Below are positions 5,909 through 5,955 of a stretch of DNA of 5,955 nt, one piece after another (position 1 is the stretch's first letter; every line of letters begins with the position of its first letter). The stretch spans positions 1 through 5,955 of the forward strand of contig CAYJIH010000077.1 of assembly GCA_964370195.1 (NCBI GenBank), written 5' to 3'. Below the pieces are notes generated by a model. That model saw only the letters and a program-made list of their open reading frames with translations, was not told the DNA's origin and searched no databases. A program made the position numbers and the translations under genes. The stretch is from JAAYCI01 sp964370195 (GTDB taxonomy: Bacteria > Bacillota > Clostridia > Oscillospirales > Ruminococcaceae).

Positions 5909-5955
5909 CAAAGTCGACTTCACAAAAAGCGTCGGCAAAATTTCCGTCATATTTC

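Larger units (their letters stand above)
5462..5955. other. Gap right of the operon: promoter, hairpin and possible remnant gene
   Basis: The first 100 bp hold the regulator promoter and ribosome binding site. From about 5560 to 5680 the sequence is AT-rich with nothing recognised. An imperfect hairpin lies at 5681-5715. From 5743 onwards there is a short plus-strand frame broken at a T-run. From about 5790 to the window end the DNA is visibly richer in G+C than the rest of the gap. The 111-codon minus-strand frame from 5950 to 5615 crosses the hairpin and AT-rich promoter-side DNA and looks non-coding. Confidence 0.5.

Noticed and set aside
5615..5950. Minus-strand 111-codon frame at the right edge
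   Set aside because: It crosses a hairpin and AT-rich non-coding DNA, lacks a ribosome binding site, and its Pro/Phe/Thr-rich translation looks random. A partial gene from beyond the edge cannot be excluded.

Overview
The window suggests a low-to-mid GC Gram-positive anaerobe of the Firmicutes, most likely class Clostridia. Evidence: strong AGGAGG-type ribosome binding sites, sigma-A-like promoter boxes, AT-rich gaps, a kinase phosphoacceptor box of the SHQTKTP type, and a response regulator / kinase / ABC ATPase / FtsX permease gene order that is common in that class. The genus cannot be read from the sequence.

Layout. All confident genes lie on the minus strand. From right to left: a 5462-5955 gap carrying a good sigma-A-like promoter; an OmpR-family response regulator (4793-5461); a short soluble histidine kinase (4000-4809) overlapping it by 17 bases; a compact control gap (3884-3999) with TCGAAA direct repeats, an extended -10 box and a perfect 14-bp inverted repeat; an ABC ATPase (3200-3883); and a large two-domain FtsX permease (646-3207) starting inside the end of the ATPase gene. 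A 520-bp AT-rich gap follows, then the first 40 codons of another minus-strand gene that runs off the left edge and encodes a probable membrane protein.

How it works together (inference from families and layout). The four genes form a two-component system plus ABC transporter module of the kind that in Firmicutes senses envelope stress or antimicrobial peptides and induces its own transporter. The kinase has no membrane segment, so a signal must reach it from inside the cell or through a partner, plausibly the permease. The regulator probably activates a promoter just upstream of the ATPase gene. The inverted repeat there ends in a T-run and overlaps the putative -10, so it could stop read-through from the kinase gene while transcripts starting at the local promoter escape it.

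The most unusual signals are this terminator/promoter overlap, the membrane-less and apparently shortened kinase, and a possible small plus-strand gene at 5743-5908 whose two halves are joined across a run of seven T's. No RNA genes, insertion sequences or CRISPR arrays were seen.
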